Positions 7,359-8,147 of a DNA stretch of 8,147 nucleotides are shown here, one piece after another. The position numbers and the translations under genes were made by a program. Location: contig CALLJA010000386.1 of NCBI GenBank assembly GCA_938008865.1, positions 1 through 8,147 of the forward strand. Direction: 5' to 3'. The notes beneath the pieces were generated by a model. That model saw nothing but the letters and a program-made list of their open reading frames with translations. It was not told where the DNA came from and searched no databases. Numbering within the stretch: position 1 is the first letter of the stretch; each line of letters begins with the position of its first letter. The stretch is from an uncultured Anaerolineales bacterium. GTDB taxonomy: Bacteria; Chloroflexota; Anaerolineae; Anaerolineales; Villigracilaceae.

Positions 7359-8066
7359 TCAGGATTTTGCTTCGCTGACTGGTTCCTCCAGCCATTGCTT
7401 GATCAGTTCCATATTTCCCAGGGGAAGTGAACCAGTTGGGGCGCCAAGCACCCGTTCCAGCGAATCAGAATATGCGTTTAAAGCGCCCTCAAGGCGCCCG
7501 AGAGAGTCAGGCGGGGGGATCTCAGACAGAAGCACCTCGGCGATCGTCTCTTCGAAGCCTCTTGAAAGTCCCAGCAACATGGACGAAAACTGGTCGGGGT
7601 ACCTGGTCGTAAACACGCCTTCGGCCACTCCCTGATGCACGATCATCGCCAGCATGGGCGCAATGTGCTTGATCGCAGCGTTCTCCTGCTTCTGACGCAT
7701 GAGGGCGTTCGAGTCCATCCGCCAGGCGCGCATCAGGTTGAGCATGAAATTCTTTTGCGAGACCTTCCAGCGCGCGGTCGTATCCAGGTAGCGCTGCATC
7801 TTCTCGAGCGCCGAAAGCTCCGTGGATTCGACAATCGGGCGCAGGAACTCGTCTGACTCCGCCAAAATTTGTTCGATCAGGCCATCTAACAAAGCCTGTT
7901 TCGAATCGAAATAATGGTAGAAGGCGCCCTTGGAAATCTTCAACGCATCCAGAATATCCTGGATGGACATCTGATCGTAGCCCTTGGTGTAGACCAGCTG
8001 GCGGACCACTGTCAGGATTTCTTTGCGCCTTGCGGCATAGTCTTCTTCTTTAACGATTCTTGGCAT
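7359..8066 (-). CDS. TetR/AcrR-family transcriptional regulator
   Basis: This 235-residue protein has an N-terminal TetR helix-turn-helix domain. Residues 9-60 include RRKEILTVVRQLVYTKGYDQMSIQDILDALKISKGAFYHYFDSKQALL, with the recognition region at about 44-52 (ISKGAFYHY); I give this span in pieces as RRKEIL, SIQDILDALKISKG and FYHYFDSKQALL. The rest (about 75-235) is an all-helical ligand-binding and dimerisation domain with no recognisable ligand signature. It is the first gene of the transporter operon, with AAGAGG 4 nt before its ATG and a large inverted repeat 12 nt upstream. The usual role of such a protein is to repress its own operon until an efflux substrate or related small molecule binds; that role here is inferred from position and operator. 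Its stop lies 44 nt before the first permease. Confidence 0.94.
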   Translation of the reverse strand: MPRIVKEEDYAARRKEILTVVRQLVYTKGYDQMSIQDILDALKISKGAFYHYFDSKQALLDGLIEQILAESDEFLRPIVESTELSALEKMQRYLDTTARWKVSQKNFMLNLMRAWRMDSNALMRQKQENAAIKHIAPMLAMIVHQGVAEGVFTTRYPDQFSSMLLGLSRGFEETIAEVLLSEIPPPDSLGRLEGALNAYSDSLERVLGAPTGSLPLGNMELIKQWLEEPVSEAKS

Positions 8067-8078
8067 ATCGCCTCTTTT

Positions 8079-8099
8079 ATAAACCGACCGTCGGTTTAT
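8079..8099. promoter_or_regulatory. Probable TetR-family operator (inverted repeat)
   Basis: Two perfect 10-nt arms, ATAAACCGAC (8079-8088) and GTCGGTTTAT (8090-8099), surround a single central base. Form, length and place are typical of TetR-family operators. It lies just downstream of the predicted transcription start and upstream of the regulator's ribosome site, so a bound dimer would block initiation or early elongation of the whole operon. I noticed no second full copy in the window. Confidence 0.85.
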
Positions 8100-8107
8100 T
8101 ATTTCAC

Positions 8108-8136
8108 ATCATAAATCCACCCGTATTTTTCGTCAA
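8108..8136 (-). promoter_or_regulatory. Promoter of the regulator-transporter operon
   Basis: The minus strand has TTGACG (8131-8136) and TATGAT (8108-8113), each five of six to consensus, with the ideal 17-bp spacer. Transcription should start near 8101, placing the inverted repeat at about +2 to +22. No other comparably good promoter is visible between here and the terminator at 2441-2471. Confidence 0.75.
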
Positions 8137-8147
8137 TGACAAAAATC

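Noticed and set aside
7350..7364. Imperfect inverted repeat (CCTAATAATCAGG core) at the end of the regulator gene
   Set aside because: Short, AT-rich and imperfect; it overlaps the regulator stop codon, lacks the ACCGAC core of the operator at 8079-8099, and has no T tract to act as a terminator.

Overview
The window is GC-rich and every convincing gene lies on the minus strand, so it reads right to left. It looks like the chromosome of a Chloroflexota bacterium, probably Anaerolineae. That placement is an inference from the style of the two lipoproteins (lipobox LSAC followed by a Thr/Pro/Ala-rich tether such as ATATPMPT), the high GC and the gene mix; no rRNA or marker gene confirms it. I see no mobile element, CRISPR array, tRNA or rRNA.

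Region 1 (8147 to 2441) is one regulated six-gene transcription unit. A sigma70-like promoter (TTGACG, 17 bp, TATGAT) with a near-perfect inverted repeat just downstream drives a TetR/AcrR-type repressor. Two LolC/LolE/MacB-type permeases follow, then a MacB/LolD-type ATPase, then two tandem, clearly paralogous membrane-fusion-like lipoproteins. Gaps between genes are 8 to 51 nt, strong Shine-Dalgarno sites precede most genes, and a clear intrinsic terminator (2441-2471) closes the unit. The expected machine is a heterodimeric FtsX-fold permease powered by an ATPase dimer, with two different extracytoplasmic lipoprotein adaptors. It would be induced when a ligand releases the repressor. The substrate cannot be read from sequence.

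Region 2 (2440 to 1439) is an insulated monocistron for a class I-like polyphosphate kinase 2. It has a full-consensus promoter (TTGACA, 16 bp, TATAAT), a lysine-rich N-terminal tail and its own intrinsic terminator.

Region 3 (1438 to 1) holds a glycoside hydrolase family 4 protein (NAD- and metal-dependent; MelA/AglA/LplD-like branch by motif). It runs off the left edge after 457 codons with no stop reached.

No intergenic stretch exceeds 300 bases. I found no wholly novel system. The most notable feature is the efflux-like operon in which both the permease and the adaptor are duplicated while the ATPase is single.
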